Shown: piece after piece, positions 16,932-25,255 of the stretch
Layout: the number at the start of each line of letters is the position of its first letter
Position numbering within the stretch: position 1 is the first letter of the stretch
From: Deltaproteobacteria bacterium
Lineage (GTDB): Bacteria; Desulfobacterota; Syntrophorhabdia; Syntrophorhabdales; Syntrophorhabdaceae
Direction: 5' to 3'
Assembly (NCBI GenBank): GCA_029777945.1
Contig: JAKORG010000010.1
Coordinates: forward strand, 1 to 42,234
DNA length: 42,234 nt
Position numbers and translations under genes: made by a program
Notes under the pieces: model-generated
Seen by the model: the letters and a program-made list of their open reading frames with translations, nothing else
The model's database searches: none
Told to the model about the DNA's origin: nothing

Positions 16932-17638
16932 TAGAGGTATTCGAATTAAAGTCCGGCAATAACACCATAAAAGGTATAATGGACATTCCTGACGGAAAAG
17001 GCATATTTCCATGCATAATTTTATCCCATGGCCTTGTAAGTTCAAAGGAGAGTTCGAAATACATTGCCCTTTCAGAGGCCTTTAGAAGGGTAAATATTGC
17101 TACATGTAGATTCGATTATCACGGATGCGGTGAAAGTTCTGGAAAGATAGAAGATACAACGCTAACAATAAGACTCGATAACTTAAATACCGTAACAGAA
17201 TTTGTTTTTAAACATGGGGCAATAGATAAGGATAGGATAGGTTTACTGGGAAGTAGTTTCGGCGGGGTAACAAGTATTATTAAGGCCGCCAGGGACAAAA
17301 GAATTAAGTGTGTCTCCTTCTGGGCAACACCTTATAAATTAGAAAAAAGGGAAGATGAAGACATATCGGGCATAAAATTTAATGATGAAATCTTTAGAGA
17401 TTTTTCAAAATACAACATCCTCTCTGAAGCAAATGGGGTCTCCTGCGCCCTTGGTATTCATGGGGATTCAGATGATGTTGTACCCTATGAGGAAGGTATC
17501 GAGATCTTTAACCATATGAGGGAACCAAAGAGATTTGAACTTATAGAAGGGGCAGACCATATATTTTCAGATTTTGCCCACAGACAAAGGGTGATAGAAC
17601 TGTCAGTCCGCTGGTTTATGCATTTCTTCTTTAAATAA
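16928..17638 (+). CDS. alpha/beta hydrolase (serine esterase-like, 236 aa)
   Basis: A soluble alpha/beta-hydrolase. The catalytic triad is visible: nucleophile S110 in GSSFGG, acid D180 or D183 in HGDSDDVVP, and H211 in GADHIF. The oxyanion region is LSHGLVSSK, and RFDYHGCGESSG follows it. This is the prolyl-oligopeptidase/dienelactone-hydrolase-like group often annotated as a cytoplasmic esterase. The substrate is unknown. The start overlaps the previous stop as ATGA, with AGGAGG 6 nt before it, showing coupling. The 3' end overlaps the convergent mechanosensitive-channel gene by 36 nt. Confidence 0.88.
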   Translation: MIEVFELKSGNNTIKGIMDIPDGKGIFPCIILSHGLVSSKESSKYIALSEAFRRVNIATCRFDYHGCGESSGKIEDTTLTIRLDNLNTVTEFVFKHGAIDKDRIGLLGSSFGGVTSIIKAARDKRIKCVSFWATPYKLEKREDEDISGIKFNDEIFRDFSKYNILSEANGVSCALGIHGDSDDVVPYEEGIEIFNHMREPKRFELIEGADHIFSDFAHRQRVIELSVRWFMHFFFK

Positions 17639-18325
17639 CGGGCTATCCTCTTTGTGTTTTTTTTCCCATTTCATCCTTACCCTTTCCTTTATAAGATCCC
17701 CCACAACATAGCTCAAACCAATACCAAGGGCTAAAGAAAGGGTCAGGATTATACCGCCAAAAATGATAAGAAAGCTAATTGTTATTATCGTATTGCCAAT
17801 ACCTATATATTCGAACACAATACCAAAGGTAATGATTATGAGGAAGATACGGATGCTCTTTGTTATAACATCCCCGTATTTCAGGTTTGCATTTTCACAG
17901 GCAAGAAAGATTAGCCTCCCTATAAAATTACTGAATATAATACCCATTATAACAATTAAGATTGATATTACTATGGTTGGGAGTGTTGCCGTTATCTTCG
18001 AGGCGTACTCACTGAATTGGGTTATGCCGATAAAATTCATTCCAAAGGAGAAAAATATCACTATAAAAATCCAGAATGCTATCTTGCTTATGATTACAGA
18101 AGGCAGGGTTTTAACATCCCCTTTTTTAAGAAAATTTACAATCCCCACATCCTCTGCCCATTTATCGAATTTAAATATCATCAGAATCTTTGCAAGGAGT
18201 TTTTTTACAAACCAGCTTATAATAAAACCACCGAGCATAACCACGATCATAACTATTACATTGAGAAAAATATCGGTAAAGTTCTCGTATAGATCTAAAA
18301 AAAGGTCTCTAAAAAATTCTTTCAT
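17603..18325 (-). CDS. mechanosensitive ion channel-like TM-repeat protein (240 aa)
   Basis: An integral membrane protein with about five hydrophobic segments and two related repeats. In each, a long helix is followed by amphipathic segments with FDKWAEDVGI- and NLKYGDVITKS-type turns. This is the arrangement of the conserved TM-helix repeat found in MscS-related and CmpX-type proteins. No MscS beta domain is present, so it is likely a truncated or repeat-only member. A charged tail (RVRMKWEKKHKEDSPLFK) ends the protein. Tail-to-tail overlap with the hydrolase gene; its promoter lies in the short divergent spacer shared with the TRAP binding-protein gene. Confidence 0.68.
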   Translation of the reverse strand: MKEFFRDLFLDLYENFTDIFLNVIVMIVVMLGGFIISWFVKKLLAKILMIFKFDKWAEDVGIVNFLKKGDVKTLPSVIISKIAFWIFIVIFFSFGMNFIGITQFSEYASKITATLPTIVISILIVIMGIIFSNFIGRLIFLACENANLKYGDVITKSIRIFLIIITFGIVFEYIGIGNTIITISFLIIFGGIILTLSLALGIGLSYVVGDLIKERVRMKWEKKHKEDSPLFKEEMHKPAD

Positions 18326-18380
18326 AACAAAATCTTATTCGATATAGCCTTCCCATGTCAATGAAAATAAGGATTTTTTA

Positions 18381-18409
18381 TTGACACAAACGAAATTTTA
18401 TATAAAAAT
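18381..18409 (+). promoter_or_regulatory. probable sigma70-type promoter of the TRAP operon
   Basis: A perfect TTGACA (18381-18386) is followed, after a 14-16 nt spacer, by an AT-rich TATAAAAAT block (18401-18409) that would serve as the -10. The spacer is shorter than ideal, so the exact -10 is uncertain. GGGGG at 18430-18434 is the ribosome-binding site for the ATG at 18439. No operator-like dyad was noticed. Confidence 0.45.
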
Positions 18410-18438
18410 TTTCTAAAATAATATTTAAAGGGGGTAAT

Positions 18439-19443
18439 ATGCTTAAAAGAACTATTTTATTGAGTTTTTTTGTTTTAGCTTTTTTAGTAAGTAGCTTTAC
18501 GTTGGTAGATGCGAAGATTGTTGTAAAATATGGACATGTGGGTCCTCCTGTTCATCCCCAGCATAAAGGTGCCCTTGCCTTTGCAAAATATGTAACAGAG
18601 CATACAAAGGGAGAGATTGAAGTTCAGGTATTTCCTCTTGGTCAATTAGGTGGTGAGCGCTCTATGACAGAACAGGTTCAGTCAGGCACCCTCCACATGA
18701 CAGCGGTCACATCTGGTGTTCTGTCCAATTTTGTACCCCAGATAGGTATTATAGAACTTCCTTTTATTTACCCAAACAGGGAGGTAGCATATAAGGTCCT
18801 TGACGATAAAGAGGTTAAAGAAAGATTTGCAAAATTTTGTGATGAAAAAGGATTTGTTTTTATCGGATACACTGAAAACGAGTTCAGAGATATTTCAAAT
18901 TCTAAAAGACCGATTAGAAAGCCCGAAGACTTAAAGGGTCTTAAAATAAGGGTCATAGAGAGCCCTATTTTTATCGATACCTTTAAGGCTTTAGGGGCAA
19001 ACCCTACTCCCTTACCTTTTCCTGAAATTTACAATGCCTTGCAGCAAAAGGTTATAGACGGTCAAGACAATCCCATTTATACATCAATAATGATGAAGTT
19101 TACAGAGGTGAATAAATATGCCACTATTACAAATCACATACTTACAGAGTGCCCTGTCATTGTGAACAAAAAATTCTGGAATTCCCTTATACCGGAACAG
19201 CAAAAGATATTCAAAGAGGCAGCAGATGTGCAGATAAAGGTGAATAGGGAAGAAAATGCAAAAAACAGAATAGAGGCCATAGAAAAGGCAAAACAGCAGA
19301 AGGTAGAGGTTATAATCTTATCGAAAAAAGAACTTGATGAGTTTAGAAAAGCAGTAAAGCCAGTGCTCGAAAAATATAGAGGCATCTTTGGGCCTGAATG
19401 GTATGATTTTTATATGAATAAGATTAAATATTATTCAAAGTAA
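18439..19443 (+). CDS. TRAP transporter solute-binding protein (DctP family)
   Basis: The extracytoplasmic binding protein of a tripartite TRAP importer, which uses an ion gradient rather than ATP. A signal peptide is seen (MLKR, a hydrophobic core, cleavage after VDA at about residue 25). The mature protein has family landmarks: KYGHVGPPVHPQHKGALAFA, VFPLGQLGGERSMTEQVQSG, LKGLKIRVIESP with the carboxylate-binding Arg, and PLPFPEIYNALQQKVIDGQDN. The ligand is probably an organic acid but cannot be specified. It is first in the operon. A terminator-like hairpin follows, which would raise its level relative to the membrane subunits. Confidence 0.95.
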   Translation: MLKRTILLSFFVLAFLVSSFTLVDAKIVVKYGHVGPPVHPQHKGALAFAKYVTEHTKGEIEVQVFPLGQLGGERSMTEQVQSGTLHMTAVTSGVLSNFVPQIGIIELPFIYPNREVAYKVLDDKEVKERFAKFCDEKGFVFIGYTENEFRDISNSKRPIRKPEDLKGLKIRVIESPIFIDTFKALGANPTPLPFPEIYNALQQKVIDGQDNPIYTSIMMKFTEVNKYATITNHILTECPVIVNKKFWNSLIPEQQKIFKEAADVQIKVNREENAKNRIEAIEKAKQQKVEVIILSKKELDEFRKAVKPVLEKYRGIFGPEWYDFYMNKIKYYSK

Positions 19444-19459
19444 AGATAATTTTTAAGGT

Positions 19460-19487
19460 GGGGTCTTAATATAGACCCCCTTTTTTT
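19460..19487 (+). terminator. intrinsic terminator/attenuator between TRAP binding-protein and small-permease genes
   Basis: GGGGTCT (19460-19466) and AGACCCC (19473-19479) form a perfect 7-bp GC-rich stem with a 6-nt loop, followed by C and seven T residues. This is a textbook intrinsic terminator. It ends only 3 nt before the ATG of the next gene, so it must be partly read through. It also leaves no room for a normal ribosome-binding site between hairpin and start. Confidence 0.8.
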
Positions 19488-19490
19488 AAA

Positions 19491-20006
19491 ATGGAAAAGT
19501 TTTTAAAAGGTTTAAATAAATTTGAAGAAGGGTTATGCGGGATAATACTACTCGGTCTTGCATGTCTTACCTTTGTCGAGACGTTTCTTCGCTATACTGT
19601 ATCCTATTCATTCCCATGGTTTCAGGAATTTGCTAACTATGCCTTAATCTTCTCCACATATCTCGGTGCATCCATAGGTGTAAAGTATGGTATGCACTTT
19701 TCCATGGAGGCAGTCACAGAATATACACCTGACAGAGTAAGCCACCTTTTAAAGACAATAGCATATTTTATATCAGGTCTTGCTGTTATACTTTTTATTT
19801 ATTTCGGGATAAGGCACATTCAGTCTATTATAAAATTCGGTACAAAAAGTCCTTCCATGCAGATACCCATGTATATACCTTATCTGGCTATACCTCTTTT
19901 CTCGATTACCATGTCATTTAGGTTTTTTGTCCTTTCTTATAAACATTTTAAAAAATTTCTACATAACGAGCCTTATCTAAAGGTTAGAAAAAAGGAGACT
20001 CATTGA
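19491..20006 (+). CDS. TRAP transporter small membrane subunit (DctQ family)
   Basis: 171 residues with four hydrophobic helices, normal for DctQ. LCGIILLGLACLTFVETFLR and PWFQEFANYALIFSTYLGASIGVK contain the family's conserved ETxxR and W..E....A..W/F. features. It forms the membrane complex with the DctM subunit. The ATG directly follows a terminator T-tract and has no Shine-Dalgarno sequence; the only G-rich stretch (AAGGTGGGG at 19455-19463) is largely within the 5' arm of the hairpin. The stop overlaps the next start as TTGA. Confidence 0.92.
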   Translation: MEKFLKGLNKFEEGLCGIILLGLACLTFVETFLRYTVSYSFPWFQEFANYALIFSTYLGASIGVKYGMHFSMEAVTEYTPDRVSHLLKTIAYFISGLAVILFIYFGIRHIQSIIKFGTKSPSMQIPMYIPYLAIPLFSITMSFRFFVLSYKHFKKFLHNEPYLKVRKKETH

Positions 20007-21286
20007 ACCTCACTTTACTGTTTTTATGCTTTTTTGTCCTTCTCTCTTTAAGTATACCCATATCCATCACCCTCGTTTCTACTACGGCCATTTATCTTTT
20101 TTTTATAGCAAAGACCCCGCTTACATCCCTTATCCAGCAATTATTCAACGGGCTTGATAACTTTGTCCTTTTGGGAGTTCCTTTTTTTATCCTTGCCGGG
20201 AACATTATGGCAGAAGGTGCCATATCAGAACGTCTTGTAAATGTTATGAAGCTATTCGTAGGGAGATTTACCGGAGGCCTTGCCATGGCCTCTATTATGG
20301 CCTGTATATTTTTTGCTGCCATATCCGGTTCTTCACCTGCAACGGTTATAGCCATAGGAAGCATAATGATGCCTGCCTTGATTAAAGAGGGTTATGATGA
20401 GAGGTTTTCAATCGGTCTTCTAACCTCTTCAGGCTCTTTGGGTATTTTAATTCCTCCGAGCATTCCCATGATACTCTATGCCTTAGTTATGAACATCTCT
20501 GTGGCAGAAATATTTATGGCAGGATTTTTACCAGGTCTTTTTATAGGCCTGTGCCTTATGACATACTCTTTCATCATGGCAAAAAAATACGGATGGTATT
20601 CTAAAACAAGGTATACCTTTAAAGAAGGTATAAAGATCATGAAAGACGGTCTTTGGGCAATGTTTTTACCAATTCTCGTTTTAGGCGGCATATACGGAGG
20701 TGTGTTTACACCCACCGAGGCCGCTGCGGTGTCTGTGGTATACGCGCTGTTTGTAGAACTTTTTGTTTATAAGGAATTAAAGATTAATAAGCTTTTAAAC
20801 ATATGTAGGGATTCGGCCATACTCTCAGGGTGCCTTTTATTTATCTTATCCTGTGCCATGACATTTATATGGTTACTAACCGTTGAACAACTGCCTCAAA
20901 AACTTGCAGAGATAATTATAAGTCATGTTGAAAGTAAATGGGTCTTTCTTCTGGGGATAAATCTTGCATTACTTCTCATAGGTGCGCTTATGGATATAGT
21001 TACTGCGGTGATAGTCATTTCTCCTGTACTTGTGGATACACTAACGCGCTATGATATTAATTTTGTTCATTTTGGGATTATCATGATTATAAATATTGAG
21101 TGTGGATTTTTAACGCCACCCTTTGGCTTGAACCTCTTTGTATCCATGGCAATCATAAGAAAGACACTTGTTGAAGTAGCAAAAGCGATCTTACCTTTTA
21201 TTGCCTTATTTATAGGATGTTTATTGACTATTACCTATCTACCTAAAATTTCACTGCTTTTGCCTGAATTGCTGTTAAAGAGATAA
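20003..21286 (+). CDS. TRAP transporter large membrane subunit (DctM family)
   Basis: The channel-forming subunit, 427 residues with about twelve hydrophobic segments. Family motifs include VPFFILAGNIM, FFAAISGSSPATVIAIGSIMMP, GILIPPSIPMILYA and, in the second half, GGIYGGVFTPTEAAAVSVVYA and GFLTPPFGLNLFV. The start is a TTG overlapping the small-subunit stop. It ends 6 nt before the convergent rfaE2 stop, with no room for a dedicated terminator. Confidence 0.95.
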   Translation: MNLTLLFLCFFVLLSLSIPISITLVSTTAIYLFFIAKTPLTSLIQQLFNGLDNFVLLGVPFFILAGNIMAEGAISERLVNVMKLFVGRFTGGLAMASIMACIFFAAISGSSPATVIAIGSIMMPALIKEGYDERFSIGLLTSSGSLGILIPPSIPMILYALVMNISVAEIFMAGFLPGLFIGLCLMTYSFIMAKKYGWYSKTRYTFKEGIKIMKDGLWAMFLPILVLGGIYGGVFTPTEAAAVSVVYALFVELFVYKELKINKLLNICRDSAILSGCLLFILSCAMTFIWLLTVEQLPQKLAEIIISHVESKWVFLLGINLALLLIGALMDIVTAVIVISPVLVDTLTRYDINFVHFGIIMIINIECGFLTPPFGLNLFVSMAIIRKTLVEVAKAILPFIALFIGCLLTITYLPKISLLLPELLLKR

Positions 21287-21292
21287 TCTATC

Positions 21293-21778
21293 CTATTCAA
21301 CTTCATATAAATTCTGGATTGTCTTGATTATATCGCTTGTTGAGTGATTTTTGGGGTCTCCCACTATAGCTACCTTTCCGCCGTATGATAGAACTATATC
21401 CTTTTCCGGAACAGTCTCTTCTGTATAATCTGTGCCCTTTGCATGGATGTCAGGTTTTAGTTCTAAAAGAAGCCTCTCCACCGTTGGTTCGCTAAAGGTT
21501 ATTACATAATCAACACACCCGATGGCCGTTAAAATTTCAGCCCTTTCCACTGCTGGAGTAACAACCTTCTTTCTCTTGCCGAGTTTTGCAACTGATTGAT
21601 CGTCGTTTATGGCTACTATGAGTAAATCTCCCAATTTTTTTGCTGCCTTGAGATATCTTATATGACCCACATGGAGTATATCAAAACAACCATTACCGAA
21701 TACGATTTTCTTACCTTTACTGCGCTCTGTTTCGATTATTTCTTTGAGGATTTTGATGTCCTTTATATATTCACCCAT
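21293..21778 (-). CDS. rfaE2: D-glycero-beta-D-manno-heptose 1-phosphate adenylyltransferase
   Basis: A nucleotidyltransferase that activates heptose 1-phosphate with ATP to ADP-heptose for LPS inner core. Cytidylyltransferase-fold signatures: FGNGCFDILHVGHIRYL with HxGH at 36-39, and GTDYTEETVPE near the C-terminus. 161 residues equals the C-terminal half of E. coli HldE, so here the two HldE activities are separate proteins. It overlaps rfaE1 by 8 nt and is last in the LPS operon. Confidence 0.95.
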   Translation of the reverse strand: MGEYIKDIKILKEIIETERSKGKKIVFGNGCFDILHVGHIRYLKAAKKLGDLLIVAINDDQSVAKLGKRKKVVTPAVERAEILTAIGCVDYVITFSEPTVERLLLELKPDIHAKGTDYTEETVPEKDIVLSYGGKVAIVGDPKNHSTSDIIKTIQNLYEVE

Positions 21779-22802
21779 TTGTCTTAAACCATTCCTTTAT
21801 GTTTCTTTTTAATTCATCGGGGGAGACAGTTGCCGTTCCCCTTTTCATTACCACTACGCCTGCGGCAAAATTTGCTATCAAAGAAGAAATATAATAGTCT
21901 GCGCCACTTGCAAGGGAAAGGGTAACTGCTGCACAAACTGTATCCCCTGCACCTGTTACATCTGTTACATCATCTGTGCCTGATATGGGTATATGATAAT
22001 TATTCCCATTTTTTAAGAATAAACTCATCCCTTTGTTGCCCCTTGTTATCAAAAGGGCATCTAAATCCATGAAACTCATGATTTTCTTACCTACCATTTC
22101 TATATCTGTACCTTCCTCAAAAGAACATAGCCCATATGCCTCTGCCTCATTGGGGGTAATCATTGTTATGCCCTTATAATCTTTGAGATTATACCTTGAA
22201 TCTCCAACAATAATTTTATCTTTTGCAGTAACCTTTAGGTGCTCTATGACTTCTTTATCAACCATTCCATGACCGTAATCGGAAAGGATTAATGCATCCA
22301 TGTCTTTTGATATATCATCTATTTTTTTCAATAGTCTTTTTTTTAATTTTTCAGATACTTTCAGTCCAGGGTCTTTGTCTATCCTTATGACCTGTTGTTT
22401 TGATGTGTGGGTGTCGCCTGCGAGTATCCTTGTCTTTGTTATTGTTTCACCTTTTTGTCTTACAATACCGTCTAAATCGATGTTATTGAATCTTGAAAAG
22501 TATTCCATCAATCTATTTCCAGTGGAATCTGTTCCTATAATACCTATGGGATAAACATAAGCCCCAAGGGTCAACAAATTATTTATTGTATTACCTGCAC
22601 TTCCAGGACAAACCATTTCGTTTTCATACTTTATAACAACTACAGGTGCCTCCCTTGATAACCTATAAGGCTTTCCAAAGATAAACACATCGGCAATTAT
22701 GTCACCTATTACACATATTTTTTTTCCTTTAAAATTATCTATAACATCGAATATAAGGGAATCTGAAATCTTTCCATGTCTTTTATATCCTATTTCTGCC
22801 AA
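21771..22802 (-). CDS. rfaE1: D-glycero-beta-D-manno-heptose-7-phosphate kinase
   Basis: A PfkB/ribokinase-family kinase that phosphorylates heptose 7-phosphate at C1, the step two reactions before the adenylyltransferase. Visible features: an N-terminal IGDIIADVFIFG strand, PGSAGNTINNLLTLGA (GG-type sugar-binding region), ITPNEAEAYGL, and the catalytic DVTGAGDTVCAAV with the GAGD anion hole and base Asp. 343 residues equals the N-terminal half of fused HldE. It overlaps waaF by 20 nt and rfaE2 by 8 nt, so the three are co-translated. Confidence 0.95.
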   Translation of the reverse strand: MAEIGYKRHGKISDSLIFDVIDNFKGKKICVIGDIIADVFIFGKPYRLSREAPVVVIKYENEMVCPGSAGNTINNLLTLGAYVYPIGIIGTDSTGNRLMEYFSRFNNIDLDGIVRQKGETITKTRILAGDTHTSKQQVIRIDKDPGLKVSEKLKKRLLKKIDDISKDMDALILSDYGHGMVDKEVIEHLKVTAKDKIIVGDSRYNLKDYKGITMITPNEAEAYGLCSFEEGTDIEMVGKKIMSFMDLDALLITRGNKGMSLFLKNGNNYHIPISGTDDVTDVTGAGDTVCAAVTLSLASGADYYISSLIANFAAGVVVMKRGTATVSPDELKRNIKEWFKTNG

Positions 22803-23781
22803 TGGTCTCCTCCATTTTATTGTATACTTCTTCAGGGGTAATACCTAAGAGGCATTCGAGTTTTTTGTCGCAATCTTTTTTGTTACAGGGTCTGCAGGGT
22901 ATGTTATTTATAAACTTATATGTGCATTGAGAAGGATAGTCTGTATACCTTTCGTCCATTGGACCGAATATAACAAAAGTAGGGACAGATAATGCAGCAG
23001 AAATATGCCTTGGCCCTGTATCGTTACTGACAACAGCAGTTGCCTTTGAAAGACACACCTTTAATTCCCCTACATCAAGAAGCCTTATCTCTACATTATT
23101 TTTTTCCTTTACATGATTTTTTATTTCTTCTAATAGCCTTATCTCTTCTCTGCCTGGTAGAATATAGATTTTAAAATCCATTTTTTCATTAATAAGATCG
23201 GCAAGTTTTACAAAATTGGAAACAGGCCATCTTTTCGATGGTCCATAATGTGCTCCAGGGATAAAGGCAACATATGCCTCTTTATGGTATCCGAATTTTT
23301 CATTGTATCTATTCTCTTCATCTTCTGTTACGACCAATACAGGGGTTGTTTCTTGACTTTTTATACTCAATATATCGAGAATCTTTAAATAATGTTCAAC
23401 TGTTGATTTCAAAAAGGCGTCTTCCTTTACCTTTTTTGTAAGCATAATCCCTCTTTTATTCCGGTCATAACCAATCCTTTCCTTCACGCCACCTAAATAA
23501 AATAAAAGGGCAGATCTCATAGAATGGGGTAGTATTAATCCTAAATCGAATTTTATCTCTTTTAACGCAGAGACAATATCAAAAAAAGAAACAACACCTC
23601 TTTTATCATAGGGAATAAATCGATTAAAAAGATTCATACCGTTGTAAAGACTTATGGATTTAGTCTTCCCTATGGCCCATATTTCGCCCTGAAAAGATTG
23701 TCTTAACGATTTCAAAAAAGGGGTTGCCATAACCATATCGCCAAGCCAGTTAGGAAGATAGACTATCGTCTTCCCAGTCAC
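22783..23781 (-). CDS. waaF: LPS heptosyltransferase II
   Basis: A GT9-family transferase adding the second heptose of the LPS inner core from ADP-heptose, at the cytoplasmic face. Diagnostic features: IVYLPNWLGDMVMATPFLKSL at the N-terminus (family WLGDxVMxxP), FIPGAHYGPSKRWP, the nucleotide-sugar site VVSNDTGPRHISAALSVPTFVIFGP, and the Cys-rich CRPCNKKDCDKKLECLLGI tail typical of the type II enzymes. 332 residues is normal. It overlaps the radical SAM gene upstream by 32 nt. Confidence 0.9.
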   Translation of the reverse strand: MTGKTIVYLPNWLGDMVMATPFLKSLRQSFQGEIWAIGKTKSISLYNGMNLFNRFIPYDKRGVVSFFDIVSALKEIKFDLGLILPHSMRSALLFYLGGVKERIGYDRNKRGIMLTKKVKEDAFLKSTVEHYLKILDILSIKSQETTPVLVVTEDEENRYNEKFGYHKEAYVAFIPGAHYGPSKRWPVSNFVKLADLINEKMDFKIYILPGREEIRLLEEIKNHVKEKNNVEIRLLDVGELKVCLSKATAVVSNDTGPRHISAALSVPTFVIFGPMDERYTDYPSQCTYKFINNIPCRPCNKKDCDKKLECLLGITPEEVYNKMEETIGRNRI

Positions 23782-25255
23782 TTCTTACCCCCATAAAAGG
23801 ATTATATTTTACTGTATAATATAGCAAACCCTTTTCTTTCATCTCTTTATCGATTTCGTATACATAGGCCTTTATCTTTTCCTTTTCTCTGCCCCATAAA
23901 GCCCTATCCATGTTTTCTATTTTTTTAATCAAGGAAAGATATTTTTCTTTGCCGTCCATATTACCGTAACCGTTAACAAAAAGGCAGAACTGGCTTTTTA
24001 TCTTATCCACGAGGAGATTTTCTTCTTCTCCCAAATCCATACACGTATCATCTGTAAAATTATCCAGCTCCTGTATCTTTTTGAAATCAATCTGGTTTGC
24101 CTCTTTTGCAATATCATATGCCCTCGTGCCTATAAAAGGAAAGAACAGGGACCAGCGAAATCTTCCTGGCTTTATCCTTGCCAGTAGCTTAACAGTCTCT
24201 AACATATCTTCTTTTTTCTCATGGGGCAAACCTATCATGACAAAGGCAGATGTATGTAAGCCAAATCTATGGGCAATATTAAAGGCGTTTTCTATATCAT
24301 TGTTTGTCATGTGTCTGTTGAGGACATTTTTTCTTATTCTATTGCTACCGCTTTCAAGACCGAACTTTACTATCTTGCATCCAGCATTTTTAAGATAGGC
24401 AGCCGTATCTTCATCGAATATCCTTGCATGGGCATTGCAGACAAAGCCTATATTCGTTACTTCCCGATATTTTTCAGAAAATTCTTTTAACCATGCCTTA
24501 TCAAAGGTGAAGATGTCGTCATTGAAGATAAACATTTTAACCCGTTTGTAATGTTTCAGTATGTATTCTATTTCATATATAATCTGGTCTACTGAATATC
24601 TCCTTAAGTAGTATTTCGGAAGGTGTCCGTTTTCCTTGTATAGTTTCATTATCTTGTGGTTAAGACAATAGGTGCATCTAAAAGGGCATCCCCTTGATGC
24701 CATAAGCCCTACCCAACCGTCCTTTGCATCGATCATCTGCTGAAAGTCAAAAATGGTATAATCTTTAAAAGGTAGCTTGTTTATATCTATAAATGGCCTT
24801 AAGGGTTCTAAGATGATTTTGTCATCTATTCTGTATCCTAAATTTTTTATAGATGCAGGTGCGCCTTTTTGCAAAAGTTCCAGTATTGCCTCTTCTCCTT
24901 CTCCTATACAGATAACATCAACATTTTTATCAATCATTGTGCCATGAGGGTCCATGGTAGGGTGAATTCCGCCGAATAAGATCGGGGCGCTGTAATACTG
25001 TTTTATATGTGATGCCATTTCCATAGCATATTTAAATTGATTTGTAAGCACTGAAAACCCTATTATGTCAGGTTTTATAGAAAGGACATCCCTTTTTATT
25101 CTTTCGTGGTCAAGGGGATAACCCAGTTTTTCATTTATATTTAAAAGATGTGTTTCTATATTATGTGCCTTCAAAAGGCCTGATATATATGAAATGCCAT
25201 AGTTGAAGCCTATCTGGGCATAAAGATTAGGGTATATGAAGAGGATTTTTTTCAT
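23750..25255 (-). CDS. B12-binding domain radical SAM protein (501 aa)
   Basis: The N-terminal domain (about 1-150) resembles a cobalamin-binding Rossmann domain: IGFSVLTNQFKYAMEMASHI, LFGGIHPT, VICIGEGEEAI. The radical SAM core follows with SRGCPFRCTYCLNH (CxxxCxxC for the 4Fe-4S cluster, about residue 185-197), NDDIFTF, and KFGLESGSNRIR. The C-terminal about 120 residues are of unknown function. Proteins of this class modify lipids, hopanoids, sugars or tRNA; the substrate cannot be read from sequence. It lies between two heptosyltransferase genes with overlaps at both ends (32 and 4 nt), so it is embedded in the LPS operon and may act on an envelope component. Confidence 0.88.
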   Translation of the reverse strand: MKKILFIYPNLYAQIGFNYGISYISGLLKAHNIETHLLNINEKLGYPLDHERIKRDVLSIKPDIIGFSVLTNQFKYAMEMASHIKQYYSAPILFGGIHPTMDPHGTMIDKNVDVICIGEGEEAILELLQKGAPASIKNLGYRIDDKIILEPLRPFIDINKLPFKDYTIFDFQQMIDAKDGWVGLMASRGCPFRCTYCLNHKIMKLYKENGHLPKYYLRRYSVDQIIYEIEYILKHYKRVKMFIFNDDIFTFDKAWLKEFSEKYREVTNIGFVCNAHARIFDEDTAAYLKNAGCKIVKFGLESGSNRIRKNVLNRHMTNNDIENAFNIAHRFGLHTSAFVMIGLPHEKKEDMLETVKLLARIKPGRFRWSLFFPFIGTRAYDIAKEANQIDFKKIQELDNFTDDTCMDLGEEENLLVDKIKSQFCLFVNGYGNMDGKEKYLSLIKKIENMDRALWGREKEKIKAYVYEIDKEMKEKGLLYYTVKYNPFMGVRSDWEDDSLSS

